Positions 1-7,766 are shown, counted from the first letter of the stretch. The stretch is DNA of 42,524 nucleotides from Oxobacter pfennigii (GCF_001317355.1 NZ_LKET01000024.1:1-42524), one strand, 5' to 3'. Notes: generated from the sequence alone by a model not told the origin. Program-made: numbers and translations.

Positions 1-57
1 ATGTGTTAGGCACGCCGCCAGCGTTCGTCCTGAGCCAGGATCAAACTCTCATGTTAA
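1..57 (-). rRNA. rrs: 16S ribosomal RNA, 5' end only
   Basis: Read on the minus strand, this is the universally conserved start of small-subunit rRNA: it contains the 27F primer site AGAGTTTGATCCTGGCTCAG followed by GACGAACGCTGGCGGCGTGC. The gene runs out of the left edge of the window, so only about 57 bases of it are present. The exact mature 5' end is set by analogy with other 16S genes (about nine bases before AGAGTTTG) and may be off by a few bases. Confidence 0.97.
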
Positions 58-255
58 GTTTATTTCCTAGCTAGACTTAACTAGCTATTAATTACTGTTC
101 TAGGTTTCTCAAAAGATATTGTGACTAGTTATCGAAGATAACTCATTATCCATGATAATTAGTTTGGGTTGTTTCAGTCTTACCTGAAACGCTTCACACA
201 ATCTCTCACACTGTTCAATTTTCAAGGACCATAAAATAAGCTGTTTTGTAACAGC
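58..255 (-). other. rRNA operon leader (pre-16S spacer)
   Basis: This is the transcribed leader between the rRNA promoter and 16S. It holds no reading frame. It carries a series of short perfect hairpins: 68-74 with 81-87 (TAGCTAG/CTAGCTA), 128-133 with 137-142 (GTTATC/GATAAC), 145-150 with 154-159 (ATTATC/GATAAT), 171-177 with 184-190 (GTTTCAG/CTGAAAC) and 240-245 with 250-255 at the very start of the transcript. On the minus strand the segment around 205-232 reads CCTTGAAAATTGAACAGTG, a block common in clostridial rRNA leaders and spacers. These are likely rRNA processing or antitermination elements. The remaining bases up to the yunB stop at 374 show nothing besides the promoter. Confidence 0.75.
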
Positions 256-261
256 CTATTA

Positions 262-290
262 ATAGTAACATACCTATAAAATCTAGTCAA
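262..290 (-). promoter_or_regulatory. rRNA operon promoter (sigma-A type)
   Basis: On the minus strand the -35 box is TTGACT (285-290), followed by a 17-base spacer and the -10 box TACTAT (262-267). Five of six bases match consensus in the -35 box and the spacing is ideal. It points at the 16S gene about 200 bases downstream. Confidence 0.85.
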
Positions 291-373
291 GTTGTTTATA
301 AAATTTTATGATAATATTTTATTCTACCTCGATATATAATATACAATATTTTTATGGGCCATATAAATTATTA

Positions 374-1045
374 TTAAGGTGCGGGGATTGGAACGATATT
401 GGGTACATTGAATCCTCCCGGTGTGGTATTGAAATAACTGCCTGGGACCTTTCCCACTATAAGAGTTTCTGCTATGGGAACTGTAGAGACAACATCTATT
501 CTTTCCTTAACGGTTGGTATGACAATCTGAAGGCTGGTACTTATGGTTATAAAGACCCTGTACCTGGTTTGATTTATCCCCGCCGATTCCAGTTCAGACC
601 TGAAATCTGCCATTACATTTCCTGTAGGTATGACATCTACCTTAAGCTTTGGCCCCATATATGAAAGCAGGCTGCTTTTTGTAAGCACTCCTAAGGGTAT
701 ACTTATACCCTTACCCCCCAGAAACTTCATTTCATCCTGTACTCTTAATACCACGTTGTTTCCGAATTTGTTCATTTCTATGGTGTTTAATTCAATGGCT
801 ATTATCTCACCGCTATTATTGGTTTTCACATTGACAAAATCACTGTATTCAATGTTTTTTGACAGCTCATCCTTTACAGTTTTGCTTATGGCTTCAGTAG
901 CTGCTATTCTTAACTCGCTGTCAGATAGTGCTATAAGAGTAGGCTTTAATTGGCTGTCGACTGTATAAAATGAAAAAATAATAAAAACAAAAAATGAAAA
1001 GAATATGACCAGACCTTTTATTGCTCTTCTCTTGGAAGGTAACAT
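374..1045 (-). CDS. yunB: Sporulation protein YunB
   Basis: Protein of 223 residues in the YunB sporulation family. It has a basic N-terminus and one membrane segment (roughly residues 12-30), then an extracytoplasmic domain. The C-terminal half carries the family signature: the stretch IPLGVLT, then GPKLKVDVIPTGNV, then AGINQTRYRVFI, and near the end VPIAETLIVGKVPGSYF. In Bacillus subtilis yunB is a mother-cell gene needed for normal sporulation; its biochemical role is unknown. I chose the ATG at 1043-1045 because AAGGGGGTG lies five bases upstream of it; a longer in-frame start at 1090 lacks such a site. That ribosome site is the 3' arm of a perfect hairpin (1051-1086), so expression may depend on where the transcript begins. 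Confidence 0.92.
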   Translation of the reverse strand: MLPSKRRAIKGLVIFFSFFVFIIFSFYTVDSQLKPTLIALSDSELRIAATEAISKTVKDELSKNIEYSDFVNVKTNNSGEIIAIELNTIEMNKFGNNVVLRVQDEMKFLGGKGISIPLGVLTKSSLLSYMGPKLKVDVIPTGNVMADFRSELESAGINQTRYRVFITISTSLQIVIPTVKERIDVVSTVPIAETLIVGKVPGSYFNTTPGGFNVPNIVPIPAP

Positions 1046-1050
1046 AAAAA

Positions 1051-1086
1051 CACCCCCTTTTATTAATTCTATGATACAAGGGGGTG
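1051..1086 (-). promoter_or_regulatory. Hairpin covering the yunB ribosome site; terminator-like
   Basis: On the minus strand CACCCCCTT (1078-1086) and AAGGGGGTG (1051-1059) form a perfect nine-pair stem with an 18-base loop. The 3' arm is the yunB Shine-Dalgarno sequence and is followed directly by TTTTT and the start codon. The element can therefore act as a terminator for the upstream glycosyltransferase transcript or hide the ribosome site. The loop holds CATAGAAT (1066-1073), one base away from the sigma-E -10 consensus CATACAMT; a transcript from there would start about 14 bases before the ATG and lack the sequestering arm. I see no convincing sigma-E -35 box, so the promoter part is inference. 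Confidence 0.6.
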
Positions 1087-1128
1087 CCAACTTGCAACTA
1101 TTTTATAATTTAATATTTTAAAATTTAA

Positions 1129-2412
1129 TTATGCAAGACTCTCTTTACCGTTTTCACAGGAATTTTCAATATCTTCAATACTTATTTGACGGGTGTGTAT
1201 TGTATGGGTCCATTCCTTATTGTTTTTATTCATAATACCTGACAATGCTATAGGTATCCAGGTCAATACATATAAAGGATAGATAATATACCAAAGGCTT
1301 ATCCTTAAATCCAGTTTTCTGTCCAGTAAAAGCAGTGCCGGCGTATAGAAAAACTGAATAATCATTATTATATTCCACATCTCATCGCCAATTCCCAGCG
1401 CGCTGCTTAAAAGGAACTTTATGAGAAAAACATTTAAGGGAATATTCAGGCTGCTCTGGGTAAAAGTCAATATTGTTGAAACTCCAAATACAATTAATAT
1501 ATAGGGCTGTATGGTATATAGAGCACAATCCAGCGCTGTAATATCAAAATCTTTTATGCCCTTTATAAGCAACTTAAAGAAAAATCTTCCTGACACATCT
1601 GCAAATCCCTGCATCCATCTTTTTCGTTGTTTCCATGACTGTTTGAGAGTTAAGGGCTTTTCATCGTATATAACAGCATCATGAGCCCATCCTATTTTTT
1701 CTCCGTTTAAAATAAGCTTGCAGGAAAATTCCAAATCCTCCGTAAGGCAGGTTGCCCCCCAGCCCAACTGCTTAAGAAGTTCAACATCGACACAAAAGCC
1801 TGTTCCGCCTATTTGGCTTGAAAGGCCTAAATTGCTTTTTGCCAGCTGAAACATCCGGTTAGAGCTCCAGAAGGCTATGGAATATGAAGCCGTAATCCAT
1901 GAGTCATTAGGATTCTTGCTGTCTAAAAATCCCTGAACTACTTTATAGCCTTCGCATAGCTTGTTATTCATTTCCCTTAAGAAATTTTTTGATACAAGAT
2001 TATCGGCATCAAAGACTGCTATACAATCATACTTCTTTTTCATTGAAAATATATTTTGGAACATCCATTCAAGGGCATAGCCTTTCCCTCGCTGTTTATC
2101 ATTTTGCCTTTCAAATACGTAAGCCCCATGTATATCTGCAATCTTAGCGGTTTTATCCGTGCAATTATCCGCAATCACAAAGACATCATACATATTATGA
2201 GGATAATCTAGATCCATAAGACTATCTATTATATGACCTATTACCATTTCCTCATTATGAGCCGCCACTATTATGGCAAACTTTTTCTGAGGCTCAAATT
2301 CTTTATGCCTTTTTCCTTTATATATACCAAAAATGGAAATAATAATGTAATAAAGAGTTATAAAAAAAACCGGAATCTGGATTAATGCAGTGAGGTAAAA
2401 AACATATTTCAT
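1129..2412 (-). CDS. Membrane glycosyltransferase, family 2 (cellulose synthase/IcaA-like)
   Basis: Protein of 427 residues. An N-terminal membrane segment (about 5-29) precedes a GT-A fold catalytic domain with AIIVAAHNEE (47-55), the nucleotide-binding VIADNCTDKT (79-88), the metal-binding DAD at 135-137, a GGTGFCVD segment, TEDLEF (catalytic ED) and QRKRWMQG, the Q-x-x-R-W motif of processive polysaccharide synthases. Several C-terminal membrane segments follow (about 290-400). This arrangement fits the IcaA/BcsA/NodC-like group that extends a beta-linked polymer and passes it through the membrane; the sugar cannot be told from sequence. A start at 2412 follows AGGAGG by seven bases. It is transcribed away from the class A PBP gene. 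A terminator-like hairpin separates it from yunB downstream. Confidence 0.88.
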   Translation of the reverse strand: MKYVFYLTALIQIPVFFITLYYIIISIFGIYKGKRHKEFEPQKKFAIIVAAHNEEMVIGHIIDSLMDLDYPHNMYDVFVIADNCTDKTAKIADIHGAYVFERQNDKQRGKGYALEWMFQNIFSMKKKYDCIAVFDADNLVSKNFLREMNNKLCEGYKVVQGFLDSKNPNDSWITASYSIAFWSSNRMFQLAKSNLGLSSQIGGTGFCVDVELLKQLGWGATCLTEDLEFSCKLILNGEKIGWAHDAVIYDEKPLTLKQSWKQRKRWMQGFADVSGRFFFKLLIKGIKDFDITALDCALYTIQPYILIVFGVSTILTFTQSSLNIPLNVFLIKFLLSSALGIGDEMWNIIMIIQFFYTPALLLLDRKLDLRISLWYIIYPLYVLTWIPIALSGIMNKNNKEWTHTIHTRQISIEDIENSCENGKESLA

Positions 2413-2480
2413 ATTAACGCCTCCTGAAATTATTGTTCCACAAACAAGCTATTATTATCTTTATAAAAAATTTTAGCAAT

Positions 2481-2511
2481 TTACATATGTAAGGATTCTA
2501 TCCATAGAATC
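2481..2511. promoter_or_regulatory. Two adjacent perfect palindromes (candidate operators)
   Basis: TTACATATGTAA (2481-2492) is a perfect 12-base palindrome. One base later GATTCTATCCATAGAATC (2494-2511) is two perfect 8-base arms around CC. Both lie between the divergent glycosyltransferase and PBP genes, just upstream of a plausible leftward -35 (TTGCTA on the minus strand). They look like binding sites for a dimeric regulator; which one is unknown. Confidence 0.45.
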
Positions 2512-2541
2512 TTCTCAATATACTTATTGGGCTAGTTTTCA

Positions 2542-2570
2542 TTAACATAACACTTTTTTTATGTTATAAT
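2542..2570 (+). promoter_or_regulatory. Promoter of the class A PBP gene
   Basis: TTAACA (2542-2547), 17-base spacer, TATAAT (2565-2570): a near-consensus sigma-A promoter about 60 bases before the start codon. The spacer is occupied by an inverted repeat AACATAA (2544-2550) and TTATGTT (2559-2565) that overlaps both promoter boxes and could serve as an operator. Confidence 0.75.
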
Positions 2571-2628
2571 GGTTTAGAAGTCTGCCTATACTTTAGATAA
2601 TTGCTTAACTCTTTTCAGGGAGGTTAAC

Positions 2629-5070
2629 ATGAACAACAAACAAAATACAGATAAGAATAGAAAGAAAAAGAAATTTAAGGCATGGAAAGTTGTCTTATTG
2701 ACAATAGTATTAGCCATGCTGGTTGCTATAGGTGCCACAGGCGGTATTGTACTTGCTTTCATCAATACTGCGCCCCAGGTTAATATTGATAATTTTACCA
2801 ACCTGGCACAAACCACAAAGATATATGATAAGGACGGAAAATACATAGAAAGTCTTCACGGAGTTGAAAACAGGACATATGTAACACTGTCAAATATTAA
2901 AAAATATACTCAGGATGCATTTATAGCTATTGAAGATGAGCGCTTTAGAAGCCATTTCGGGGTGGATATAAGACGTATTTTCGGTGCTTTATGGGCAGAC
3001 TTGAAAACAGGCAGATATGATCAAGGTGCTTCAACCATCACACAGCAGCTATTGAAAAACACGGTTCTTACGTCCAAAAAGGAATGGCGTAGAAAGATTC
3101 AGGAGGCTTATCTTGCTATTAAGCTTGAAGAAAAGCTTTCGAAGGATATGATATTGGAATATTACCTTAATACTATTTTCTTAGGCGGTTCTGCCAATGG
3201 AGTTCAGGCCGCCGCAGAATACTATTTTGACAAGGATGTAAATCAGCTTACCATAGCTGAAAGTGCTTTGATTGCCGGTATTACCCAGTCTCCTTCAAGG
3301 TATAATCCTTATCTTAATACTGATACCCCTGAAGTTTATAAAGACAGGGCATCCATCGTTCTTTCAAAAATGATTGAGCATCAAATGATAAGCAATGAGG
3401 AATATGAAGAAGCCAAAGCAGAATTGATGGCTATGAATGAAACATCTTTTAAAAAGAGAAGTGATAATACCACTTTGAAATATCAATGGTTTATTGAGGC
3501 CGCATTATCCAGCGTTGAAAAAGACTTGACAGATAAATATGGTTACACCAAAGATGAAATACAGCAGTTAATTTATTCAGGCGGACTTAGAGTATACACT
3601 ACCATTGATACCAGGATACAGGATATCGTTGACAGAGTTGCAAATGACCCTAAATTCTACCCTCATTTAAGCGAGGAAATTGCTTATTGGGGAAAAGAAA
3701 ATATAATACAGCCCCAAATAGGTGTTGTAATTACCGATTATAAAACAGGCCAGGTAAATGCAGTTTTAGGAGGCAGAGGTGACCAGCCCTTAAAATCCCA
3801 AAACAGGGCGGCCGATCCTATATACGCAAGGCAGCCGGGTTCGGCTATGAAACCTCTTGCTGTATACGGACCTGCCTTTGACATGGGGTATTCGCCAAGT
3901 TCAGTCATTGATGATACTCCCTTCACACCCGAGATGAAAGCTGCAACTGGAGGATGGGAGCCGTTAAATTACGATAGAAAATATTCCGGTTTGACTACAT
4001 TGAGAGATGCTGTCAAAACATCAAAAAACGTAGTTGCCGCAAAGCTTATGCTTCAAATCGGAACAGGTAACAGCGTTCAGTATTTAAAAAAATTCGGCCT
4101 GTCTACGATAGTTACTTCTGGAAAATTGAATGATATGGGTCCTGCAATTTCTTTAGGCGGTCTTACAAAAGGTGTAATTCCCCTTGAAATGGCTTCTGCT
4201 TACGGGGTATTCGGAAATAGCGGCGTATATATTGAACCTATTTTATATACAAAAGTCGTTGACAGCGAAGGAAACACCCTTCTTGAAAAAAACTCCGAAA
4301 AGCATCAGGTATTATCATCCCAGGCCGCTTATCTTACCGTTGATGTTTTAAAAGGCGTTGTAAACGGAGGTACCGGTTCTAAAGCTAATATTGGTTCCAT
4401 GCCGGCGGCAGGAAAAACAGGTACTACAAACGATGAAGCCGATGCATATTTTGTAGGACTTACACCTTATTATTCAGGTGCCATTTGGATGGGCCATGAT
4501 AAACCAAGTATAGCACCAAAACCCGGAGTTAACAGCGACAGAAGACTCACAAGCGGTGAGACAGCATGGATGTGGTCAGAGATTATGAAAGAAGTTCACA
4601 GCAATCTCCCTGTTAAAAATTTTGATAAACCAAGCGGAATTGTAACTGCCTCAGTTTGCAAAGACTCGGGAAAAATAGCTACGGATTTATGTGCTCAAGA
4701 TCAGAGAGGTTCAAGAGTAGTAACGGAAATATTCATAGAAGGAAAAGTTCCTACAGAATATTGTGATGTACATGTAAAAGCAAGGGTAGACATTTTAAAT
4801 AATAAACTGGCAAGCGAATACTGTCCTCCTGAATTGGTAGAGGAAAGAGTATTTATAAAGAGGCCATATGCTGTTGACAGTTCGGTATTGGATTCTCAGT
4901 ATCAACTTCCGACGGATACCTGTGACATCCATAATCAAAGTAATGGCGGATATAATCCTGCCCCCGGTTTTGGCGATGATGATGACGATGATGACGATGA
5001 TTATGAGGATGAAGACTCACCTTATCCCACTCCTCCCATAACGCCTACTAAAAAACCGGCAACACCTTAA
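2629..5070 (+). CDS. Class A penicillin-binding protein (PBP1A family)
   Basis: Bifunctional peptidoglycan synthase of 813 residues. A basic cytoplasmic tail is followed by one membrane anchor (about 22-46). The GT51 transglycosylase domain (about 70-245) has the catalytic Glu102 in EDERF, then GASTITQQLLKN (133-144) and LEYYLNTIFLGG. The transpeptidase domain has S405-A-M-K408 (nucleophile motif), S465-K-N467 and K596-T-G598. All catalytic motifs are intact. The start at 2629 sits five bases after AGGGAGG. The C-terminal tail has several cysteines (in VCKDSGKIATDLC and later), then a run of nine aspartates within an Asp/Glu-rich block and a Pro/Thr-rich end. The polyacidic tail is not part of the enzymatic core and may influence cell-wall or cation interactions. 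A good sigma-A promoter lies upstream and a strong terminator downstream. Confidence 0.95.
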   Translation: MNNKQNTDKNRKKKKFKAWKVVLLTIVLAMLVAIGATGGIVLAFINTAPQVNIDNFTNLAQTTKIYDKDGKYIESLHGVENRTYVTLSNIKKYTQDAFIAIEDERFRSHFGVDIRRIFGALWADLKTGRYDQGASTITQQLLKNTVLTSKKEWRRKIQEAYLAIKLEEKLSKDMILEYYLNTIFLGGSANGVQAAAEYYFDKDVNQLTIAESALIAGITQSPSRYNPYLNTDTPEVYKDRASIVLSKMIEHQMISNEEYEEAKAELMAMNETSFKKRSDNTTLKYQWFIEAALSSVEKDLTDKYGYTKDEIQQLIYSGGLRVYTTIDTRIQDIVDRVANDPKFYPHLSEEIAYWGKENIIQPQIGVVITDYKTGQVNAVLGGRGDQPLKSQNRAADPIYARQPGSAMKPLAVYGPAFDMGYSPSSVIDDTPFTPEMKAATGGWEPLNYDRKYSGLTTLRDAVKTSKNVVAAKLMLQIGTGNSVQYLKKFGLSTIVTSGKLNDMGPAISLGGLTKGVIPLEMASAYGVFGNSGVYIEPILYTKVVDSEGNTLLEKNSEKHQVLSSQAAYLTVDVLKGVVNGGTGSKANIGSMPAAGKTGTTNDEADAYFVGLTPYYSGAIWMGHDKPSIAPKPGVNSDRRLTSGETAWMWSEIMKEVHSNLPVKNFDKPSGIVTASVCKDSGKIATDLCAQDQRGSRVVTEIFIEGKVPTEYCDVHVKARVDILNNKLASEYCPPELVEERVFIKRPYAVDSSVLDSQYQLPTDTCDIHNQSNGGYNPAPGFGDDDDDDDDDYEDEDSPYPTPPITPTKKPATP

Positions 5071-5074
5071 AATC

Positions 5075-5118
5075 AAAGGTCTGTGTCTTTAGAAAAAACT
5101 AAAGTCACAGACCTTTTT
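5075..5118. terminator. Bidirectional terminator between PBP and spoVAEA
   Basis: GGTCTGTG and CTTTAG (5078-5092) pair with CTAAAG and CACAGACC (5099-5113), with a single T-T mismatch and a six-A loop. It is followed by TTTTT on the plus strand, and AA-rich sequence before the 5' arm gives a T tract on the minus strand. It serves two convergent genes and overlaps the spoVAEA stop codon. Confidence 0.9.
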
Positions 5119-5707
5119 AATTTCTGTCCCTGGGATTTTTGACTGCTTCCATTAAATCATTTCTTCTTATTATCTCCAGCATAGCTTTAGTCAGAATAGG
5201 TGAACCAATCAATATACTGTCATATCCGTCCATTTTCCCAGGGTCACCTATTCCCAGTACAACGGGAACTTTAATATCGTTAAGTATATCTACCGTGTCC
5301 CCTTTTATAATCTTATCTCTCTTTTTCTTTCCGAATTTGTCTACGGCTCCCTTTACCAATTTTCCTTTCTTATCTATGGAATGGCCCACTTTTATGCCTC
5401 TTATATGATTTGTGTTTGAGGCTACTGCCACCACACCCATAACAAAAATATCAGGATGATTTATAATATAGTTCATGGCCTCCTCGCCAAACCCCATTCC
5501 CTGATGGCCTTTATCATCCACCATCAATATCACAGGATCATAGGGAGTCTTTTTTATATGTTCTACTATTTCTTTGCCGGATATTGGTGTAGGATTGCCT
5601 GCTGTTTTTGATATGCATCTGCCCCCGATATTTTTAGCAGCTTCTTCAACTGCCTCTCTTGCAATATTATCCCCGTCAGTTACTATAATTACCTTTCTTT
5701 TAGCCAT
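5117..5707 (-). CDS. spoVAEA: Stage V sporulation protein AE, soluble subunit (SpoVAEA)
   Basis: Soluble 196-residue protein with no membrane segment, matching the SpoVAEA family. It begins KRKVIIVTDGDNIAREAVEEAAK, a Rossmann-like strand and helix, and contains GGRCISKTAGNPTPISG (28-44), VDDKGHQGMGFGE (63-75), ASNTNHIRGIKVGHSID and GIGDPGKMDGYD. In B. subtilis SpoVAEA is part of the spoVA operon whose products move dipicolinic acid and calcium into the forespore. It is last in this operon, 14 bases after spoVAEB, with GTGAGGTAG as its ribosome site. A terminator follows immediately. Confidence 0.93.
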   Translation of the reverse strand: MAKRKVIIVTDGDNIAREAVEEAAKNIGGRCISKTAGNPTPISGKEIVEHIKKTPYDPVILMVDDKGHQGMGFGEEAMNYIINHPDIFVMGVVAVASNTNHIRGIKVGHSIDKKGKLVKGAVDKFGKKKRDKIIKGDTVDILNDIKVPVVLGIGDPGKMDGYDSILIGSPILTKAMLEIIRRNDLMEAVKNPRDRN

Positions 5708-5721
5708 TTGCTACCTCACTG

Positions 5722-6078
5722 TCACTTTTTAGTCTTGGGGCTGAAAATTACTGCTATGATATATCCGAAAGTAATGGCAGCAGATATCCCTGCAGCAGTA
5801 CCCTTAACACCTCCTGTAAATACTCCTATAAAACCTTTTTCAGTGACTTCCTTTATGACGCCTTTTGCCAGTGAATATCCAAAGCCCGGAAGAGGAATTG
5901 TTGCACCTGCTTTACCGATATTTACAATAGGCTCATAAATCCCTATGGCTGTGAGTATTACTCCTGCAGTTACAAAGATCACGAGGATTCTACCTGATGT
6001 AAGCTTGGTTTTATCAATTAGAATCTGCCCTATCACGCAAATAATGCCTCCTACAATGAACGAGCTTACATAATCCAT
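5722..6078 (-). CDS. spoVAEB: Stage V sporulation protein AE, membrane subunit (SpoVAEB)
   Basis: Small integral membrane protein of 118 residues from the chosen ATG. It begins MDYVSSFIVGGIICVIGQIL, the usual start of the family, and has about four hydrophobic segments, with the conserved loop IGKAGATIPLPGFGYSLAKG (positions roughly 57-76). SpoVAEB together with SpoVAC forms the membrane part of the dipicolinate channel. The reading frame can also be entered at a TTG at 6102 inside the end of spoVAD; I prefer the ATG at 6076-6078 because the family starts there and AAAGGATGG lies upstream. The gene follows spoVAD by seven bases. Confidence 0.93.
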   Translation of the reverse strand: MDYVSSFIVGGIICVIGQILIDKTKLTSGRILVIFVTAGVILTAIGIYEPIVNIGKAGATIPLPGFGYSLAKGVIKEVTEKGFIGVFTGGVKGTAAGISAAITFGYIIAVIFSPKTKK

Positions 6079-6085
6079 AAATGAG

Positions 6086-7102
6086 CTACACCATCCTTTC
6101 AATGGTTACTGCATGAGCTATTCCAGGTATGGATTCGCCCTGCTGAGTGCTTGTAGGACTTAACAGAGCGCCGGTTGATACCAGCATTATTCGGTTGTAT
6201 TTTCCTTGCTTTAACATTTCATAGAAATAACCGCTAAAAACGACTGCCGAACATCCGCAGCCGCTGCCGCCTGCATGGGTATCCTGCTTTTTAGAATCAA
6301 ATATCTCAACACCGCAATCGGTGTAAATATCCGATATATTAAAGCCTTCTTTTTTCAGTAAGTCATCCGTAAGTTCCATCCCCAAGCTACCAAGGTCTCC
6401 GGTGGCAATTACATCATAATCCTTAGTGCTAAAACCTGTATCTTTAAAATGCTGGCTTATGGTGTCTGCTGCGGCAGGTGCCATGGCAGCTCCCATATTG
6501 TTCGCATCCTTTATTCCAAAATCAATTACTTTTCCTGTTGTCACGTGAGTTATATAAGGTCCGTTGCCCATAGTAGAAATTACAGCTCCTCCGGAACCGG
6601 TAACCGTCCACTGGGCTGTAGGGGTTCGCTGAGTCCCTAGTTCTAAAGGAAATCTGTATTGCCTTTCAGCAGAGCTGAAGTGGCTTGATGTTATGCATAG
6701 TATATAATCCGCATATCCTCCGTCTATTAACATGGAACCCAGGCTTAAGGATTCACTCATGGTTGAGCAAGCCCCGTAAAGCCCAAAAAATGGTACGCCT
6801 ATGTCCCTCGCTGCAAAGCTGGCGGTAATTATTTGATTTAATAAATCTCCTCCCAGCATATAATCAAGCATATCTTTTTTCAACCCGGCTTTTTCTATGG
6901 CTAAATTAGCTGCATCTTTAAAAATGCAGCATTCTGCCTTTTCATAGCTCTTTTGTCCGCATAAATCATCGCCTAAAATTGTGTCAAAGTATTTAGCCAG
7001 CGGTCCTTCTCCTTCCTTTGGACCTACTATGGATGCCGTGGATATAATTGAAGGCGGGTTGATAAATTTCACAGTTTGCTTTCCGAGCTTTTTTAATGCC
7101 AT
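6086..7102 (-). CDS. spoVAD: Stage V sporulation protein AD
   Basis: Protein of 338 residues, the same length as B. subtilis SpoVAD, with a thiolase/ketoacyl-synthase-like fold. SpoVAD is a soluble or membrane-associated subunit known to bind dipicolinic acid. Recognisable segments are GPKEGEGPLAKYFD (residues 28-41), GLYGACSTMSESL with the thiolase-position cysteine (about 108-120), VTGSGGAVIST, VIATGDLGSLG, and HAGGSGCGCSAVVFSGYF near the C-terminus. An in-frame GTG three codons earlier exists, but it is inside the ribosome site AAGGGGTGG, so ATG at 7100-7102 is the start. It lies 12 bases after spoVAC in the same operon. Confidence 0.96.
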   Translation of the reverse strand: MALKKLGKQTVKFINPPSIISTASIVGPKEGEGPLAKYFDTILGDDLCGQKSYEKAECCIFKDAANLAIEKAGLKKDMLDYMLGGDLLNQIITASFAARDIGVPFFGLYGACSTMSESLSLGSMLIDGGYADYILCITSSHFSSAERQYRFPLELGTQRTPTAQWTVTGSGGAVISTMGNGPYITHVTTGKVIDFGIKDANNMGAAMAPAAADTISQHFKDTGFSTKDYDVIATGDLGSLGMELTDDLLKKEGFNISDIYTDCGVEIFDSKKQDTHAGGSGCGCSAVVFSGYFYEMLKQGKYNRIMLVSTGALLSPTSTQQGESIPGIAHAVTIERMV

Positions 7103-7114
7103 ATTATCCACCCC

Positions 7115-7564
7115 TTATTTTATCAGATAATAAATCAAACCCACTATAACGGATGAAGTGATGCCATAAACAAGTACCGGTCCAGCTATTAAAAACATTT
7201 TTGCTGCTACCCCGAATACATATCCCTCTCTTTTAAACTCCATGGCAGGTGAAACAATAGAATTTGCGAAGCCTGTGATAGGTACAATGGAGCCAGCTCC
7301 CGCAAACTTGCCTATATTATCATACACGCCCAACCCAGTCAGGAAAGAACCTAAAAACACCATGATAAGAGACGTATATCCCCGGGCTTCATCAAGAGGC
7401 ATTCCCGAATTCATCAGCATATTTACAAAAAACTGTCCGATATCGCATATTAATCCTCCTACAATAAATGCCATAAAGCAGTTTTTAAGAAGATTGGATT
7501 TTGGGCTGCTCTCCTTAACCTTCTTTTGAAACTCTTTTTTTTGTTTTTCATTATTATTGTTTAT
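7115..7564 (-). CDS. spoVAC: Stage V sporulation protein AC; no canonical start codon
   Basis: Membrane protein of the SpoVAC/SpoVAEB channel family. It has LKNCFMAFIVGGLICDIGQ, then a conserved loop with GVYDNIGKFAGAGSIVPITGF and about four hydrophobic segments. The first canonical in-frame ATG (7472-7474) would cut off the N-terminal tail, sits in the middle of the family motif LKNC..AFIVGGL and has no ribosome site. The open frame continues upstream through NNNNEKQKKEFQKKVKESSPKS with no ATG, GTG or TTG before the stop at about 7600. The strong site AAAGGGGGT (7572-7580) lies seven bases before an ATA codon (7562-7564); starting there gives 149 residues, the usual length. An out-of-frame ATG (7549-7551) joins this frame only if the eight-A run (7535-7542) gains a base or slips. 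Identity is firm; the start is not. Confidence 0.88.
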   Translation of the reverse strand: MNNNNEKQKKEFQKKVKESSPKSNLLKNCFMAFIVGGLICDIGQFFVNMLMNSGMPLDEARGYTSLIMVFLGSFLTGLGVYDNIGKFAGAGSIVPITGFANSIVSPAMEFKREGYVFGVAAKMFLIAGPVLVYGITSSVIVGLIYYLIK

Positions 7565-7578
7565 GCCGGTTACCCCCT

Positions 7579-7734
7579 TTACCTTATTTCTTTCCTTTTG
7601 CTATGGATGTTTTTAATCAGCATTTTGTCCACATCGTCAAGTACATTGTTTGTAACTTCCAGTCTTTCTTCATTTTCTTCCATATTTTTAGAAGAAACTA
7701 CATCATATCTTTTATTGCTGATATAAAGTAACAT
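7579..7734 (-). CDS. Unrecognised microprotein upstream of spoVAC
   Basis: Reading frame of 51 residues, beginning MLLYISNKRYDVVSSKNM and ending HSKRKEIR. It has an excellent ribosome site (AAAGAGGTG, five bases before the ATG), and its stop codon TAA overlaps the ribosome site of spoVAC, so the two are probably translationally coupled. The product is highly charged and hydrophilic with many Glu, Lys and Asn residues and a likely helix in the middle; there is no membrane segment and no motif I recognise. It occupies the place where spoVAA and spoVAB sit in Bacillus but is unrelated to either in length. Expression timing is probably that of the forespore spoVA operon. Confidence 0.72.
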   Translation of the reverse strand: MLLYISNKRYDVVSSKNMEENEERLEVTNNVLDDVDKMLIKNIHSKRKEIR

Positions 7735-7766
7735 AGGACACCTCTTTTACTTTAGTATTATGAGGC

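Noticed and set aside
7526-7726. Hydrophobic frame of 66 codons on the plus strand
   Set aside because: It is the antisense of the microprotein gene and the N-terminal part of spoVAC and has no ribosome site; its Leu/Phe/Ser richness comes from reading AT-rich codons backwards.
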